A stretch of DNA of 64,000 nt from Mesorhizobium loti (GTDB taxonomy: Bacteria > Pseudomonadota > Alphaproteobacteria > Rhizobiales > Rhizobiaceae): assembly GCF_002858745.1 (NCBI RefSeq), contig NZ_PJRO01000017.1, positions 1 through 64,000 on the forward strand, in the 5' to 3' direction. Position 1 is the first letter of the stretch, and each line of letters begins with the position of its first letter. Positions 18,179 to 27,823 of this stretch are shown piece by piece. The notes under the pieces were generated by a model that made no database searches, was not told the DNA's origin, and worked only from the letters and a program-made list of their open reading frames with translations. Both the position numbers and the translations under genes were made by a program.

Positions 18179-18225
18179 ATAAAGAAATCTTTATCTGCGC
18201 ATATGACATAGACGCTTTCTGCCAA
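18179..18225 (-). promoter_or_regulatory. Candidate ahcY promoter with ArsR-type (SahR-like) operator
   Basis: ATAAAGA (18179-18185) and TCTTTAT (18188-18194) form an inverted repeat with a 2-base spacer. On the minus strand a -35-like TTGGCA (18225-18220) and a -10-like TATGCG (18203-18198), 16 bases apart, lie just upstream, so the repeat sits at the start of the transcript. SahR, an ArsR-family repressor of methionine-cycle genes in Proteobacteria, is a reasonable candidate. The site is seen; the regulator is inference. Confidence 0.5.
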
Positions 18226-18242
18226 CCCGAAAGCAGCTTGCG

Positions 18243-18539
18243 TCAGATCTCTTCGCCGAATTTCGAGGCGACGAGCTCATCGAGCGCGGCGATCACCTGG
18301 GCCGCCTCACGACCGGAAGCCGTGACCCGGATCGAGCAACCCGGGCTGGCGGCCAGCATCATCAGCCCCATGATCGAGGTGCCGCCGACCCTGGTACCAT
18401 CCTTCTCGACATGCACATCGGCCTCATAGCTGCCGGCCACCTGGACGAACTTGGCCGAGGCGCGGGCATGCAGTCCGCGCTGGTTGATGATCCGCATATC
18501 GCGGACAACATGACCGGCATGGGAGGACATGGTGTTCAT
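18243..18539 (-). CDS. Phosphocarrier protein HPr
   Basis: A 98-residue HPr of the incomplete PTS found in alphaproteobacteria. The phospho-His is H24 in NQRGLHARASAKFV, and the HprK-target Ser lies in GGTSIMGLMML. Rhizobial HPr has a regulatory rather than sugar-transport role. The ATG at 18539 overlaps the EIIA stop by 4 bp (ATGA); a second in-frame ATG at 18530 cannot be excluded. It is the last gene of the chvI-chvG-hprK-EIIA-HPr block. Confidence 0.94.
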   Translation of the reverse strand: MNTMSSHAGHVVRDMRIINQRGLHARASAKFVQVAGSYEADVHVEKDGTRVGGTSIMGLMMLAASPGCSIRVTASGREAAQVIAALDELVASKFGEEI

Positions 18540-18937
18540 TTGCTGGTCAGCAGCTGGCTGGCGACATTGATGTATTTGCGGCCTGCGGCCTGCGCCTCAT
18601 CCAGTGCGGCAACCATGTTATCGCTTTTGCGAACGCTGGAGAGCTTGATCAGCATGGGCAGGTTCATGCCGGCAATGACTTCGATGCGCCCCGCTTCCAT
18701 CACCGAGATGGCGAGATTGGAAGGGGTACCACCGAACATGTCGGTCAGCAGGATGACGCCGGCCCCTGTGTCGACGCGCCGTACCGCTTCGACGATGTCG
18801 CTGCGCCGCTGCTCCATATCGTCTTCGGCACCGATCGCGACGGTTTCGAAATTGTCCTGCGGTCCCACGACATGTTCCACGGCAAGGCGGAACTCGTCGG
18901 CCAGTCGACCGTGCGTTACGAGCACGAGTCCGATCAT
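18536..18937 (-). CDS. PTS EIIA component, mannose family
   Basis: A 133-residue EIIA-Man domain (MIGLVLVTHGRLADEF) with the phospho-His at H9 and the family segment LTDMFGGTPSN. No EIIB, EIIC or EIID is encoded nearby, so a regulatory role in a phospho-relay from EINtr through HPr is likely. It overlaps HPr by 4 bp and lies 163 bp after hprK; the gap shows no other gene. Confidence 0.93.
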   Translation of the reverse strand: MIGLVLVTHGRLADEFRLAVEHVVGPQDNFETVAIGAEDDMEQRRSDIVEAVRRVDTGAGVILLTDMFGGTPSNLAISVMEAGRIEVIAGMNLPMLIKLSSVRKSDNMVAALDEAQAAGRKYINVASQLLTSK

Positions 18938-19100
18938 TCTTTGGCGGCTCCCGTCATGGCCCCTTCACAGGCACATCTTATTCTCGCCATCTGTCCAGAC
19001 GGCGGGAGCGCTATCTTGTCGACGCAAGTCGCGTTGACAAGCCCCAATTTGCGCCAGTACGAGCCATTTTGACGCATTGCAGCATAAAAGTTCCGCTACG

Positions 19101-19565
19101 TCATCGAAAAGACGCGATCGACAACCGTGTCGAAATCGCCGCCAGAGCAGCGGTGACGTTGCGGGCCGCAACCTCAATCCCAGCGATTTCGCAACCGGCA
19201 ATGACAACGGTTGCATCCACCTGAAACCGCTGCATTTCCGCATCCGGAACAAGCCGGACACACAAGTCGATCATCGCTTGCCGCTCATATGCCACCAGCT
19301 GCGGGCCGATACCGGCAACCTCGGCAAGCCCGGCGATGGCAGGTGGCGCAGAACAAAGCAGCCGGCCATCTAGGTTGGAGACGAACAGCTGGTCGTCGGC
19401 GATCAGTCTGGAAAACAAGCCTTGCCCACGAAAATGGCCGATCAGCGCGAGAGCGAGCGTCGACTTTCCCGAACCCGATGCCCCGGTGATGAGGATGCCG
19501 CGGTCGCTGACCAGAAGGCCGGTGGCGTGGAAGTTCGGCGCGGACGTTACCCCATCCTCGGCCAA
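19101..19565 (-). CDS. hprK: HPr kinase/phosphorylase, short form
   Basis: A 154-residue protein holding only the C-terminal catalytic domain of HprK (about 310 residues in Firmicutes). The P-loop GASGSGKS is at residues 28-35, with RLIADDQLFV after it. It phosphorylates and dephosphorylates the regulatory Ser of HPr. The short form is usual in alphaproteobacteria. It starts 5 bp after the chvG stop, so it belongs to the same transcript. Confidence 0.92.
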   Translation of the reverse strand: MAEDGVTSAPNFHATGLLVSDRGILITGASGSGKSTLALALIGHFRGQGLFSRLIADDQLFVSNLDGRLLCSAPPAIAGLAEVAGIGPQLVAYERQAMIDLCVRLVPDAEMQRFQVDATVVIAGCEIAGIEVAARNVTAALAAISTRLSIASFR

Positions 19566-19570
19566 AGCGC

Positions 19571-21352
19571 TCAGCCTTCGGCCGGCAGGGCGACGACGAA
19601 GCGGGCGCCCCTGATTTCACCTGGCTTGGTGCCCGGGATGTTTTCCGCCGTCAGGGTGCCGCCATGCGCTTCCACGATCTGCCGGCTGATCGACAGACCA
19701 AGGCCCGAGTTCTGCCCGAACGCCTCGCCGGCAGGCCGATCCGTGTAGAACCGTTCGAAGATGCGTTCGATATTCTCGGCGCGGATGCCGGGACCGTTGT
19801 CGTCCACCGTCAGGATGTTGAACTTGCCCGACCGGGCAAGCGACAGCGTGATCTGCCCGTGGCCGTCGGGCACGAACGAACGGGCGTTCTCGATCAGGTT
19901 GGTGATCACCTGGCCAAGGCGCAGGTCATGGCCCTGGACATAGTAGCTCTTGGCACCCAGCGGCAGCTTGGCAACCTTGAGCTCGATCTCGACCGACTTC
20001 TTGTGGTGGGACGCCTCTCGTGAAACGCTGACAAGATCGGAAACGAACTGCTTGAAATCGACCCTGGCGGCATCATCGCGCGCCAGCTCGGCGTCGAGAC
20101 GCGAGGCGTCGGAAATATCGGTGATGAGGCGGTCGAGCCGCCTCACATCATGCTGGATCACTTCCATCAGCCGACCGCGCGAAGTCTCGTTCTTGGCCAG
20201 CGGCAAGGTTTCCACCGCGCTGCGCAGCGAAGTCAGCGGGTTCTTCAGCTCGTGCGAAACATCGGCAGCGAAGCTTTCTATCGCCTCGATACGGGCATAA
20301 AGCGCATTGGTCATGTCGCGCACTGCGATCGACAGATTGCCGATTTCGTCCTGACGTTCGGAGAAGTCCGGGATCTCCTCGCGGTTCTTGATGGAACGGC
20401 GCACGCGAATCGCCGCCGCGGACAGCCGGCGCAGCGGATTGGCGATGGTGGATGCAAGCAGCATCGACAGGATCGCCGTCACCAGCGCCGCCACACCGAA
20501 AACGCGCAGGATCGCCTTGCGTTCGGCCGCCACGATCTTGTCGATGTCGCCGCCTTCGGTGGACAGCATGAGCACGCCGAGCACTGCGCGGAAGCGCTGG
20601 ATCGGCACCGCGACCGAGACAATCTGTTCGCCCTTTTCGCTGACCCTCACGAATGTCGATGGGCCACCCGTCAACGCCTTCACCACCTCGGGAAAAGCGG
20701 CGCCATTGCCGCCGGGCTGCTCCTTGTAGACCGGCAGCGAGTGGTTTGAAAAAATATCGAAGATGAATTTCTGCGCCCGTTCCGCGAGGCTGGGCTCCTC
20801 CTCCTCAACCGGCGGCAGGTCGTAGCGAAGGATCTGGCCCTTCGAATAAAGATGCCTGGAATCGAGCAGCAGATTGGCATCCCGATCATAGATGCGGGCG
20901 CGGGTACGGGTTGGCGAAATCAGCCGCCGCAGAACCGGCGCAACACGCTCGGGATTGATCGGAAAATCGAGGTTGTCGAGCTGGTCAGCTGACGGGCCGA
21001 GGCTTTCGCCGGCCTGCAGCTCAAGCAGCTTTTCCGGATCGATGCGAATGGCGTCGGTCTCCACCGTGGCGGAGGCGGCGATGGCGCCGGCGATGATCTC
21101 GCCTTGTGTCATCAGGCTTTCGACGCGGGCGTCGATCAGGCCATCGCGGAACGTATTGAGGTAGAGGATGCCGACAACCAGCACGGCCAGGCCGGCAAGA
21201 TTGAGGAAAAGGATGCGCCGGGTGAGGCTGGAGAAGATGTGATGGCCGAGGAAACGGCGCATCGGCACCGTCACCTTTGAAAAGGCTGCGGGCAGGATTC
21301 GTGACGACCGCCGCGCGGCCGCAGGCCTGTTCCGCTCCACCTCTACTGCCAT
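19571..21352 (-). CDS. chvG: Sensor histidine kinase ChvG (ExoS)
   Basis: A 593-residue inner-membrane kinase. A first membrane segment (ILFLNLAGLAVLVVGILYL, about residue 47) and a second (VFGVAALVTAILSMLLAST) flank a periplasmic sensing domain, followed by HAMP, the H-box SFAADVSHELKNPLTSL and an ATPase domain (NLIENARSF, DDNGPGI, GLGLSISRQIV). ChvG/ExoS pairs with ChvI in acid sensing, exopolysaccharide control and host interaction in rhizobia and Agrobacterium. chvI ends 16 bp upstream. Confidence 0.95.
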   Translation of the reverse strand: MAVEVERNRPAAARRSSRILPAAFSKVTVPMRRFLGHHIFSSLTRRILFLNLAGLAVLVVGILYLNTFRDGLIDARVESLMTQGEIIAGAIAASATVETDAIRIDPEKLLELQAGESLGPSADQLDNLDFPINPERVAPVLRRLISPTRTRARIYDRDANLLLDSRHLYSKGQILRYDLPPVEEEEPSLAERAQKFIFDIFSNHSLPVYKEQPGGNGAAFPEVVKALTGGPSTFVRVSEKGEQIVSVAVPIQRFRAVLGVLMLSTEGGDIDKIVAAERKAILRVFGVAALVTAILSMLLASTIANPLRRLSAAAIRVRRSIKNREEIPDFSERQDEIGNLSIAVRDMTNALYARIEAIESFAADVSHELKNPLTSLRSAVETLPLAKNETSRGRLMEVIQHDVRRLDRLITDISDASRLDAELARDDAARVDFKQFVSDLVSVSREASHHKKSVEIELKVAKLPLGAKSYYVQGHDLRLGQVITNLIENARSFVPDGHGQITLSLARSGKFNILTVDDNGPGIRAENIERIFERFYTDRPAGEAFGQNSGLGLSISRQIVEAHGGTLTAENIPGTKPGEIRGARFVVALPAEG

Positions 21353-21368
21353 CGGATCCCGGTCAATC

Positions 21369-22070
21369 TCAGGCTTCGCGGAACCGGTAGCCGACCCCGT
21401 AAAGCGTTTCGATCATCTCGAAGTCGTCGTCGACGGCCTTGAACTTCTTGCGCAGCCGCTTGATGTGGCTGTCGATAGTGCGGTCGTCGACATAGACCTG
21501 CTCATCATAGGCCGAATCCATCAGCGCATCACGACTTTTCACAACGCCAGGGCGCTGCGCCAGCGAATGCAGGATGAGGAATTCTGTGACGGTGAGTATG
21601 ACAGGCTCGCCTTTCCAGGTGCAGGTGTGACGCTCCTGGTCCATGACGAGCTGACCGCGCTCCAGTGAGCGCGATGCCTGCGTCGGCGCCTTGGCCGCAG
21701 CTTCGCGGGCACTGGTGCGGCGCAAGACCGCACGCACGCGCTCAACCAGCAGCCGCTGCGAAAACGGCTTCTTGATGAAGTCGTCGGCGCCCATCTTCAA
21801 GCCGAACAGTTCGTCGATCTCGTCGTCCTTGGACGTCAGGAAGATGACCGGTAGATCGGTCTTCTGGCGCAGGCGGCGCAGCAATTCCATACCGTCCATG
21901 CGCGGCATCTTGATGTCGAGGATAGCAAGGTTCGGCGGACGCGCCGCGAGACCTTCGAGCGCGGATGCGCCATCCGTATAGGTTTCGACCCGGTATCCTT
22001 CCGATTCCAAGGCAATCGAAACCGACGTCAGAATGTTGCGGTCGTCATCGACCAGCGCGATAGTCGCCAT
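21369..22070 (-). CDS. chvI: Response regulator ChvI
   Basis: A 233-residue OmpR-type regulator. The receiver domain has the acidic pocket LVDDD, phospho-Asp D52 in AILDIKMPRMDG, and Lys in DFIKKPFS. The C-terminal winged helix shows LTVTEFLILHSLA and RTIDSHIKRLRKKF. ATG 22070 is chosen because GGGAG lies nine bases upstream and the protein then starts at the conserved MATIALVDDD; an ATG at 22088 is possible. It is the first gene of the block running through chvG, hprK, EIIA and HPr. Confidence 0.95.
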   Translation of the reverse strand: MATIALVDDDRNILTSVSIALESEGYRVETYTDGASALEGLAARPPNLAILDIKMPRMDGMELLRRLRQKTDLPVIFLTSKDDEIDELFGLKMGADDFIKKPFSQRLLVERVRAVLRRTSAREAAAKAPTQASRSLERGQLVMDQERHTCTWKGEPVILTVTEFLILHSLAQRPGVVKSRDALMDSAYDEQVYVDDRTIDSHIKRLRKKFKAVDDDFEMIETLYGVGYRFREA

Positions 22071-22435
22071 TTCAGCCGGCTCCCTCATAAGCGGGTATCC
22101 CTTCATACCGTAGGAAGGGGCTTGTGCAGGACAAATTGGGTACAAAATGTGGCACGCCGCCAGTCGTCGTACATCGGCTAAGCGCTTGTGTCCACCATGA
22201 GCCCTTCGCCATCACCTCGCCAAGATTGGACGAGGCAGGCTGTCCGATCCTTTGGACACCCCTTGGGGACAACCCGCAAATTTTGCACATTTAAACGATT
22301 TAAACATCTTTCAAATTTTTTAAATCGATTAATGATTTGATATCGTTTGATTTTTCTGATTTTGGCCATTTTCTGAAGCTTGGATCACCCGATCCTGGGG
22401 CAACCACCGAAGCGACAATCAACAGGAGAATATCG
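22071..22435. other. Divergent chvI / pckA intergenic region
   Basis: 365 bp without a supportable gene. The pckA-proximal half (22280-22375) is strikingly AT-rich against a GC-rich genome and holds several symmetric elements. A CCCCTTGGGG palindrome lies near 22260, and TTTAAA-CGA-TTTAAA is at 22290-22304. It must hold both promoters. Confidence 0.6.
22290..22333 (+). promoter_or_regulatory. Operator-like palindromes in the pckA promoter
   Basis: Two symmetric sites: TTTAAA-CGA-TTTAAA (22290-22304), and AATCGATT (22323-22330) inside TTAAATCGATTAAT. The central CG of the second site resembles LacI/GalR-family operators. In Sinorhizobium meliloti pckA is controlled by PckR, a LacI/GalR-type regulator, so a PckR-like repressor is a fair guess. 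The symmetry is seen; the regulator is inferred. Confidence 0.4.
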
Positions 22436-24046
<1,611 letters not shown>

Positions 24047-24095
24047 GCTTCCGCAAAGCTTCCTATCCCGGCTCTGACTCCAACAGACCCGGCTA

Positions 24096-24137
24096 GCGCG
24101 GACCTCGACAATCAGAATCGATTGTCGAGGTCCGCGC
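24096..24137 (+). terminator. Long perfect hairpin after pckA
   Basis: An 18-bp perfect inverted repeat (24096-24113 with 24120-24137) around a 6-base loop, about 50 bases after the pckA stop. Only GTTT follows, so it is not a standard intrinsic terminator; it may stop transcription with Rho or stabilise the 3' end. A second small hairpin (GCGCGTC/GACGCGC) is at 24164-24182. Confidence 0.6.
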
Positions 24138-24235
24138 CGTTTCACAATGTTAGAGTATTCTTTGCGCGTCCAGGAGACGCGCGGTACTCCAGGTCGGGCC
24201 TTTTCTTTTTGCCGCGGCCGCGCCATCACTGTGTC

Positions 24236-24673
24236 ATGGCAAACGAAGACATCATCACGGTGAGCGCGGAGGCGACCATCCACCCGGACGACCTCGAGGA
24301 GAGTTTCATCCGCTCTTCCGGACCGGGCGGACAGAATGTCAACAAGGTCGCCACCGCCGTGCAACTGCGCTTCAACGCGGCGCTTGCGACAGGCCTGTCC
24401 GAACGCGTCCGCGACCGGGTGATCCGCTTTGCCGGCCAGCGCGCCACCAAGGACGGCGTCATCGTCATCGAAGCCGGCCGTTTCCGCACCCAGGAACAGA
24501 ACCGCGCCGATGCACGTTCGCGGCTGACGGCATTGGTGGCCAAGGCTGCTGAACCGCCACCACCGCCACGCAAGAAGACCAGGCCCAGCAAGGGCGCGGT
24601 CGAGCGGCGCCTGAAAAGCAAGGCCGGGCGTTCCACAGTCAAAAAACTTCGCGGCAGGGTTGGCGAAGAATAA
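24236..24673 (+). CDS. arfB: Peptidyl-tRNA hydrolase ArfB (YaeJ-like, stop-codon independent)
   Basis: A 145-residue RF1-like domain protein with the catalytic GGQ loop in SSGPGGQNVNKVATAV (about residues 24-39) and a long Lys/Arg-rich C-terminal tail (KKTRPSKGAVERRLKSKAGRSTVKKLRG) that enters the mRNA channel of stalled ribosomes. It rescues ribosomes without a stop codon. ATG 24236 gives the family-like N-terminus; upstream codons to 24122 pass through the hairpin region and are rejected. No clear Shine-Dalgarno is visible. Confidence 0.9.
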   Translation: MANEDIITVSAEATIHPDDLEESFIRSSGPGGQNVNKVATAVQLRFNAALATGLSERVRDRVIRFAGQRATKDGVIVIEAGRFRTQEQNRADARSRLTALVAKAAEPPPPPRKKTRPSKGAVERRLKSKAGRSTVKKLRGRVGEE

Positions 24674-24757
24674 CGGCCAAGTTCCGCAACGTGACTTCCC
24701 ATCCGCTCATTCAGATGCAAGGTTGGCGTTCTCGCTCAACAGGCATGGAGGCCTCCC

Positions 24758-25228
24758 ATGGGAATTTTCGATTTCGTCAAAGGCGTCGGCAAAAAGCTCG
24801 GCATTGGCGACGATGAGGAAACGGCACCTGATGCAGGCACGCTGAAGAAGGAGCTGGACTCGCACAAGCTCGGCACCGATGGCGTCCAGGTCGAAATCAA
24901 GGGCGATACGGCCGTATTGAAGGGCGAGGTCAAGGACCAGTCGATCTTCGAGAAGGCTGTGATTGCCGTCGGCAACACGCTGGGTGTCTCGAAAGTGCAG
25001 GCGGACGAACTCAAGGTCGGTGCCGATACCGCTACCGCGGCACCCGCCAACGCACCGGTTTTCTATACGGTGAAGAAGGGCGACAATCTGTGGAAGATCG
25101 CTGAGGCGCAATATGGCAAGGGCAATGGTGCCAAGAACCCGCTGATCTTCGAAGCCAACAAGCCGATGCTCACCCATCCTGACAAGATCTATCCGGGCCA
25201 GGTTTTGCGCATCCCTGCGCTTTCCTGA
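24758..25228 (+). CDS. BON-LysM domain protein (Kbp/YgaU-like)
   Basis: A 156-residue protein: a short N-terminal helix (MGIFDFVKGVGKKLG), a BON domain (about 40-90; VQVEIKGDTAVLKGEV), then a LysM domain (about 102-155; FYTVKKGDNLWKIAEAQYG ... YPGQVLRIP). The architecture matches E. coli Kbp (YgaU), a potassium-binding protein; LysM may bind peptidoglycan. There is no signal peptide. GGAGG precedes the ATG and a terminator follows. Confidence 0.9.
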   Translation: MGIFDFVKGVGKKLGIGDDEETAPDAGTLKKELDSHKLGTDGVQVEIKGDTAVLKGEVKDQSIFEKAVIAVGNTLGVSKVQADELKVGADTATAAPANAPVFYTVKKGDNLWKIAEAQYGKGNGAKNPLIFEANKPMLTHPDKIYPGQVLRIPALS

Positions 25229-25253
25229 TCCAGCGGAACAGGCAACGAACACG

Positions 25254-25280
25254 ACGGCGGCTTTCGGGTCGCCGTTTTTT
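25254..25280 (+). terminator. Terminator of the BON-LysM gene
   Basis: ACGGCG (25254-25259) pairs with CGCCGT (25270-25275), followed by a run of T to 25280. It sits 26 bases after the stop codon. Confidence 0.85.
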
Positions 25281-25333
25281 ATTGGTGGATGCATTGTTAT
25301 CCTGCACCGCTGCGTGAATTCGGAAACCTGCCC

Positions 25334-25966
25334 ATGCTTGTCCTGCCCAAAGGCGTCCGCCATATGCCCGGCTATCTTGACCGACCGGCCCAGGAAGCCC
25401 TGGTCGAAGCCGTGCGCACTGTCGTCCAGCAGGCGCCGCTCTACGTGCCGGCCATGCCGCGCACCGGCAAGGAGATGAGCGTGCGCATGACCAATTGCGG
25501 CTCGCTCGGCTGGGTCACGGACAAGGAGCGAGGCTATCGCTATCAGGCGACGCATCCGGCGACCGGAAAGCGATGGCCCGCCATTCCGGAAAGCCTGCTT
25601 GCCCTATGGCGCGAGGTTTCAGGCTATCCGCACCCGCCGGAAGCCTGTCTCGTCAATTTCTACACGGCGGAGGCCAAGATGGGACTGCACCAGGACCGCG
25701 ACGAGCAGGAATTCGCCGCGCCGGTGGTATCGATCTCGCTCGGCGACGATTGCCTGTTCCGTGTCGGCCAGACGGTACGCGATGGCAAGACGGTTTCGTT
25801 CAGGTTGAAATCAGGCGACGTCGTTGTGTTGGGCAGCGACGGTCGCCTCGCCTTCCATGGCGTCGATCGCATTTATCCGATGACCTCGGCGCTGCTGAAA
25901 AACAGCGGCCGGATCAACCTGACGCTGAGACGGGTGACAAAGCCCGTGTCCGAAAGCGTCACATAG
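25334..25966 (+). CDS. alkB: AlkB-type 2-oxoglutarate/Fe(II)-dependent DNA dealkylase
   Basis: A 210-residue AlkB-family dioxygenase that oxidatively removes alkyl groups such as 1-methyladenine and 3-methylcytosine. Iron ligands are H119 and D121 (LHQDRD) and H175 (FHGVDRI); the 2-oxoglutarate-binding arginines are R193 and R199 (GRINLTLR). The length is close to E. coli AlkB (216). ATG 25334 fits the family start; an in-frame start at 25289 lies just after the terminator of the previous gene. It overlaps the convergent next gene by 8 bp. Confidence 0.92.
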   Translation: MLVLPKGVRHMPGYLDRPAQEALVEAVRTVVQQAPLYVPAMPRTGKEMSVRMTNCGSLGWVTDKERGYRYQATHPATGKRWPAIPESLLALWREVSGYPHPPEACLVNFYTAEAKMGLHQDRDEQEFAAPVVSISLGDDCLFRVGQTVRDGKTVSFRLKSGDVVVLGSDGRLAFHGVDRIYPMTSALLKNSGRINLTLRRVTKPVSESVT

Positions 25967-27503
25967 CCGGAGTGGCACCATTGCCGGATGTCAGGCGGTA
26001 TACTTCCAGCGGGTCATCGTACCCTGGCCGGTCGTAACTGGCCAACTTCGTGTAGTCCGCGAGCAGATTGCTGAAACCATGTTCGGCAAGCATCTCGGTG
26101 ACAAGGCCATCGCCACGATCAACGATCAGTATCTGCGGCGGAGACCGTTCCAATCGGTCCAGTTTCTCCTCGAGGTAGCGGTTCATCATCGCCTGGAAAT
26201 ATGCCGCTCCTGCCGCATCTCCTCGGCGCAACGCGTCGTTTTTCAGTCGTACGGCATATGTCGCGATCCAATCACTGCAATACGGTTCGATCCAGTGTCC
26301 GCGCATCATACGGGTAAGCGGATGACCGGCGGCAAGGTCGCCGCCGAGCAGGCCGACGGTTGATGAAGCAGTCTCGGCTCTGACTGAAGCGACGAAAGAG
26401 CGTGAAGGTGCAGGGTCGGGGAAAAAGCGAAAATGCGCGACAAGCAACGCAATCACAAGCAGCCCTGCAATTCCACCGACTGCAAGCAGGCGCTTGTCGG
26501 GCGAACTCGGTTGGAAGATCAGTTTGCATGCGGCAACGATGACCGCGGCCGATCCCAAATAGGCGGCAGGATAGGCATGATAGGGCCAGCCTTTGCCTTG
26601 AACAAAGAACGGGATCAACGCAACACCTGCAGAGATCATCAAGAGATCACTCAGCGTGCTGCGGCCTCCTCGCCGGGCAAACAGCGAGTAGGCTAGCGGC
26701 AGGACCAGGAGCGGAAGCAGCAAAGTTGCCAGCAGGCCGAATGGCTGTGAGAAAGCCATATAGGTCTCCCGCAACAGCGGGAGCAACTTTTCGTAGAAGT
26801 CAGGGTAGATGATGTAGGCGACGACAAGGTATCCCACAGTCACCGTCCCAGCGAGCAGGAATTCGGGCAGGAAAAATAGCCGTGAATCCCGTTTTCTGAC
26901 GACGACAAAGCCGGCCACAGCAATCACGATAAGCGCATAGTAGGGCTTCACCATCGCGATCGCGCCACCGGCGGCGCCGGCCACGAGCCAGTGTCTCGGT
27001 TCAGGTCGGATCGAGCCCGTGCTGCGCCACGCGGCGAGCGCGATCAATGGGATCAACAGAACGACCCCGATATGGTCGCGCTCGGAGAATGAGTTGCCGA
27101 CAAGAGCGATGGCGCAAAAAAGCATGAGGGCCATGGCCGGCGGCAGCGCGCGATCGGCCATAAGCTTTCCGGCGTGGATGATCCAGCCGGTCATTGCTAC
27201 CGAAGCCAGGCAGATCAGGAAGGTGTAGGCGTCCACGATGGCTTCCGGCGACAGGGCGAGGAGATGCGCCAATTTCACAGGGAGCCAATAAAGCCAGATC
27301 GAACCGGGCGGATTGAGTTCGATGATATCCGTGTAGAGCCGATCACCGGAGTTCATTCGCTCAGTTACGGTGATCAGCCAACTGGTGTCCGGATTTGTGG
27401 TCCAAATCGTCTTTTGGACGATCAAGGCGAGGCTGCCCAGCACAATTGGCCAGCCGAATTGCGACCTTACCTGGATCGGGGTCAACCGATCGTCCGGCAA
27501 CAT
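25959..27503 (-). CDS. GT-C superfamily (GT39-like) membrane glycosyltransferase, putative
   Basis: A 514-residue protein with about 11 membrane segments. The first extracytoplasmic loop (TNPDTSWLITVTERMNSGDRLYTDIIELNPPGS) has the acidic residue and E-x-NPP pattern of polyprenyl-phosphate-dependent GT-C enzymes. The soluble C-terminal part ends with PQILIVDRGDG. It probably moves a sugar from a lipid carrier to an envelope acceptor. ATG 27503 has AGGA upstream. The frame stays open to a GTG at 27581, but those extra residues look like the last helix of a GtrA protein, so I treat them as a relic. Confidence 0.65.
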   Translation of the reverse strand: MLPDDRLTPIQVRSQFGWPIVLGSLALIVQKTIWTTNPDTSWLITVTERMNSGDRLYTDIIELNPPGSIWLYWLPVKLAHLLALSPEAIVDAYTFLICLASVAMTGWIIHAGKLMADRALPPAMALMLFCAIALVGNSFSERDHIGVVLLIPLIALAAWRSTGSIRPEPRHWLVAGAAGGAIAMVKPYYALIVIAVAGFVVVRKRDSRLFFLPEFLLAGTVTVGYLVVAYIIYPDFYEKLLPLLRETYMAFSQPFGLLATLLLPLLVLPLAYSLFARRGGRSTLSDLLMISAGVALIPFFVQGKGWPYHAYPAAYLGSAAVIVAACKLIFQPSSPDKRLLAVGGIAGLLVIALLVAHFRFFPDPAPSRSFVASVRAETASSTVGLLGGDLAAGHPLTRMMRGHWIEPYCSDWIATYAVRLKNDALRRGDAAGAAYFQAMMNRYLEEKLDRLERSPPQILIVDRGDGLVTEMLAEHGFSNLLADYTKLASYDRPGYDDPLEVYRLTSGNGATPAM

Positions 27504-27727
27504 TGCATTCCTGAACACCCAGCCCTTGAGCAAGATGAAATTGAGGGCCGGAACGGCGATGCAAACCGCAGCATATGCCACGAGTCTTCCCCGGTGCCAT
27601 CCAACTGATCAAGCAGGTGGGCGACGCGACGCAGAAGAAGAGGAAGAACCGCTTCTTCGTTATGAATTGGAATTACCAGCGAATAACGGACTTTTTCAGC
27701 CGTTTCCACGGTCGCCTGTTGAACCAC
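27504..27727 (-). pseudogene. Remnant of a GT2-GtrA glycosyltransferase gene with internal deletion
   Basis: From a GTG at 27727, preceded by GGAG at a 7-base spacing, about 45 codons read as the start of a GT2 dolichyl-phosphate-mannose-synthase-like enzyme (RYSLVIPIHNEEAVLPLLLRR). The nucleotide-sugar DDGS motif expected next is missing. Near 27580-27600 the similarity jumps to another frame, where codons from 27581 to 27504 encode a membrane helix ending NFILLKGWVFRNA, typical of the end of a GtrA domain. The simplest reading is an internal deletion that removed most of the gene and changed frame. The GT2 frame runs on to about 27482. Confidence 0.6.
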
Positions 27728-27823
27728 TTGCCCGCTCCAAAGGTCAAACGAAGTGGATCGTAAGATTTTCCCACTAACATCGAATTAATCGGACAAACCC
27801 GGGCGCGCCCTGGGCGACTGGCC

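Noticed and set aside
18069..18240. SAH riboswitch before ahcY
   Set aside because: I could not find the conserved core of the SAH aptamer; the obvious element is a DNA palindrome next to a promoter.
24164..24182. Terminator after the pckA hairpin
   Set aside because: A 7-bp stem (GCGCGTC/GACGCGC) without a T run; too weak to call.
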